From Enterobacter cloacae complex sp. ECNIH7 (GTDB lineage: Bacteria; Pseudomonadota; Gammaproteobacteria; Enterobacterales; Enterobacteriaceae), in NCBI RefSeq assembly GCF_002208095.1, contig NZ_CP017990.1:1612001-1676000 (forward strand): DNA of 64,000 nucleotides, given 5' to 3'. A program made the position numbers and the translations under genes. This document shows positions 62,681 to 64,000 of this stretch, piece by piece. How positions within the stretch are numbered: the stretch's first letter is position 1; the number at the start of each line of letters is the position of its first letter. Under the pieces are notes generated by a model. The model had not been told where the DNA came from. It searched no databases and saw only the letters and a list, made by a program, of their open reading frames with translations.

Positions 62681-64000
62681 CCTGAGTCAGCGTCTGACGC
62701 TGCTGTTCATCCTGCTGATGATGCTCTGCGCTACCGTCGCCTGCGCTGTACAGCTCTACACCAGTACGCAGTACGGTAACGCGATGGTGCAGCGGCTGTC
62801 GGGCGGGCTGGCGCAGCAGATAGTCCAGCGTGAACCGATTCTGGACGCGCAGGGCAGGGTCGACCGAAGGGCTCTCAAGCCGCTGTTCGATCGGCTAATG
62901 ACCTTTAATCCGAGCGTTGAGCTGTATGTTGTCTCCCCGGACGGCGATATCCTGGCCGATGCCGCACCGCCGGGCCACATTCAGCGACAAAAAATCGATC
63001 TGGCCCCGGTTCAGACCTTCCTGAGCGGTACCGCCATACCGATCCTGGGCGACGATCCTCGCAGTCAAAATAAAAAGGTCTTTAGCGCCACGCCGCTGCG
63101 ACAGGACGGCGAGCTTAAGGGCTACCTGTACATTATTTTGCAGGGCGAGGAGTCAAACGCCCTGGCGGAAATGGCCTGGCATAAGGCGCTGTGGAGCACG
63201 GTGCTGTGGTCATTGCTGTGGGTCGCGCTGTTTGGCCTGCTGGCAGGTTTACTGATCTGGTACTGGGTCACGCGCCCGGTAAAACAGCTGACGGTGGAGC
63301 TCGCCGGGCTGGAGCAGGACAGCATCAGCGCTATCAGACTGCTGGCGGCGCAGCCATCGGACGCGGCGGCAAAGGATGAAGTGGCGATCCTGCGCAACAG
63401 CTTTATCGAGCTGGCGCGCAAAATCACCCGCCAGTGGGACCAGCTGGCCGACAGCGATCGCCAGCGCCGGGAGTTTATCGCCAACATTTCGCACGATCTC
63501 CGTACGCCGCTGACCTCGCTGCTGGGCTATCTGGAAACCCTGTCGCTAAAAGCCGCCACGCTGACGCCGCAGGAGCACCAGCAGTATCTCGCCACCGCGC
63601 TGCGTCAGGGACAAAAAGTCCGTCATCTTTCGCAGCAGCTGTTCGAGCTGGCGCGCCTTGAGCACGGCGGCATTAAGCCGCAGCGCGAGCGTTTCGCGAT
63701 GGGGGAGCTGATTTCCGACGTGGCGCAGAAGTTTGAGCTCACCGCCCGCACGCGAGAAGTGAATCTGCATATTGACTTGCCGGGACCGCTGCCGCTGATT
63801 AACGCCGACGTGTCGATGATCGAACGCGTGGTGACCAACCTGCTCGATAACGCGATGCGCCATACGCCATCTGGTGGGGAAATTCGTCTGGCGGTCTGGC
63901 AGGAGAATGAACGGCTTCAGGTCGAAGTGGCTGACAGCGGAACGGGCGTGGACGCCTCGCTGCGCGACGATCTGTTCCAGCGGCCGTCGGCATTGAATAC
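62664..64000 (+). CDS. Sensor histidine kinase, 3' end beyond the window
   Basis: The partner of the response regulator, 445 residues visible. Order: a first membrane helix (about 9-30), a periplasmic sensor domain of about 145 residues (30-175), a second helix (about 178-203), a HAMP linker, the HisKA domain with phospho-acceptor His277 in ANISHDLRTPLTSLLGYL, and the start of the ATPase domain with the N box ERVVTNLLDNAMRHTP and the G1 box VADSGTGV. The reading frame is open to the window edge. The sensor region has no recognisable fold by eye. It starts inside the regulator gene, so the two are translated together. Confidence 0.93.
   Translation, partial: MMRRFSLSQRLTLLFILLMMLCATVACAVQLYTSTQYGNAMVQRLSGGLAQQIVQREPILDAQGRVDRRALKPLFDRLMTFNPSVELYVVSPDGDILADAAPPGHIQRQKIDLAPVQTFLSGTAIPILGDDPRSQNKKVFSATPLRQDGELKGYLYIILQGEESNALAEMAWHKALWSTVLWSLLWVALFGLLAGLLIWYWVTRPVKQLTVELAGLEQDSISAIRLLAAQPSDAAAKDEVAILRNSFIELARKITRQWDQLADSDRQRREFIANISHDLRTPLTSLLGYLETLSLKAATLTPQEHQQYLATALRQGQKVRHLSQQLFELARLEHGGIKPQRERFAMGELISDVAQKFELTARTREVNLHIDLPGPLPLINADVSMIERVVTNLLDNAMRHTPSGGEIRLAVWQENERLQVEVADSGTGVDASLRDDLFQRPSALN

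Overview
The window looks like chromosome from an enterobacterium close to Enterobacter (Enterobacter, Lelliottia or Leclercia type). Gene order and protein lengths follow the E. coli ompX-to-rlmC segment almost throughout. G+C is high, third positions are GC-rich, and several gene blocks absent from E. coli K-12 at this position are inserted. I saw no rRNA, tRNA, prophage, insertion sequence or CRISPR array. The genus is inferred from memory of synteny, not from a database search.

Layout. 1-4365: end of ompX, opgE, and the manganese genes mntS/mntR with ybiR. 4374-13456: an inserted block with a tripartite drug-efflux operon (membrane fusion protein, DHA2 pump, outer membrane factor), an aldo/keto reductase, and a GntR-controlled phospho-beta-glucosidase/PTS operon. 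13469-16207: ldtB and ybiT. 16395-21439: a second insertion with a GH31 glycosidase, an ACS-type MFS transporter and a LacI regulator. 21436-27991: ybiU, ybiV, ybiW, ybiY and fsaA. 28081-36478: moeAB, then iaaA-gsiABCD (isoaspartyl peptidase and glutathione importer). 36594-42673: rimO, bssR, yliI, gstB, dacC, deoR. 42741-48226: a PAP2 phosphatase with ybjG, mdfA, ybjI, ybjJ, rcdA. 48248-50342: an inserted arsRBC operon. 50440-55646: the small RNA gene rybB, ybjL, ybjM, grxA, nfsA, rimK, ybjN. 55998-61900: potFGHI (putrescine importer), ybjO, rlmC. 61973-64000: an OmpR-type response regulator and a sensor kinase cut by the window edge.

How the genes work together. The most interesting signal is a 14-base palindrome-like site, CTTTCATTCGAAAG. 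It occurs identically in front of ybiU and between ybiY and fsaA, and with 13 of 14 bases in front of ybiV. This ties a predicted oxygenase, a HAD phosphatase, a glycyl-radical enzyme with its activase, and fructose-6-phosphate aldolase into one probable regulon. As I recall, the E. coli enzymes YbiW and FsaA have been reported to act in sequence in a 1,5-anhydroglucitol 6-phosphate pathway, so the site may mark an extended version of it. Other control signals seen directly are two tandem MntR boxes, twin palindromes before the glucosidase operon, a long imperfect palindrome before the efflux operon, a PmrA box before the PAP2-ybjG pair, an exact palindrome between ybjJ and rcdA, and a sigma-E-like promoter for rybB. 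A REP-like repeat recurs at seven intergenic sites and often serves as a terminator.
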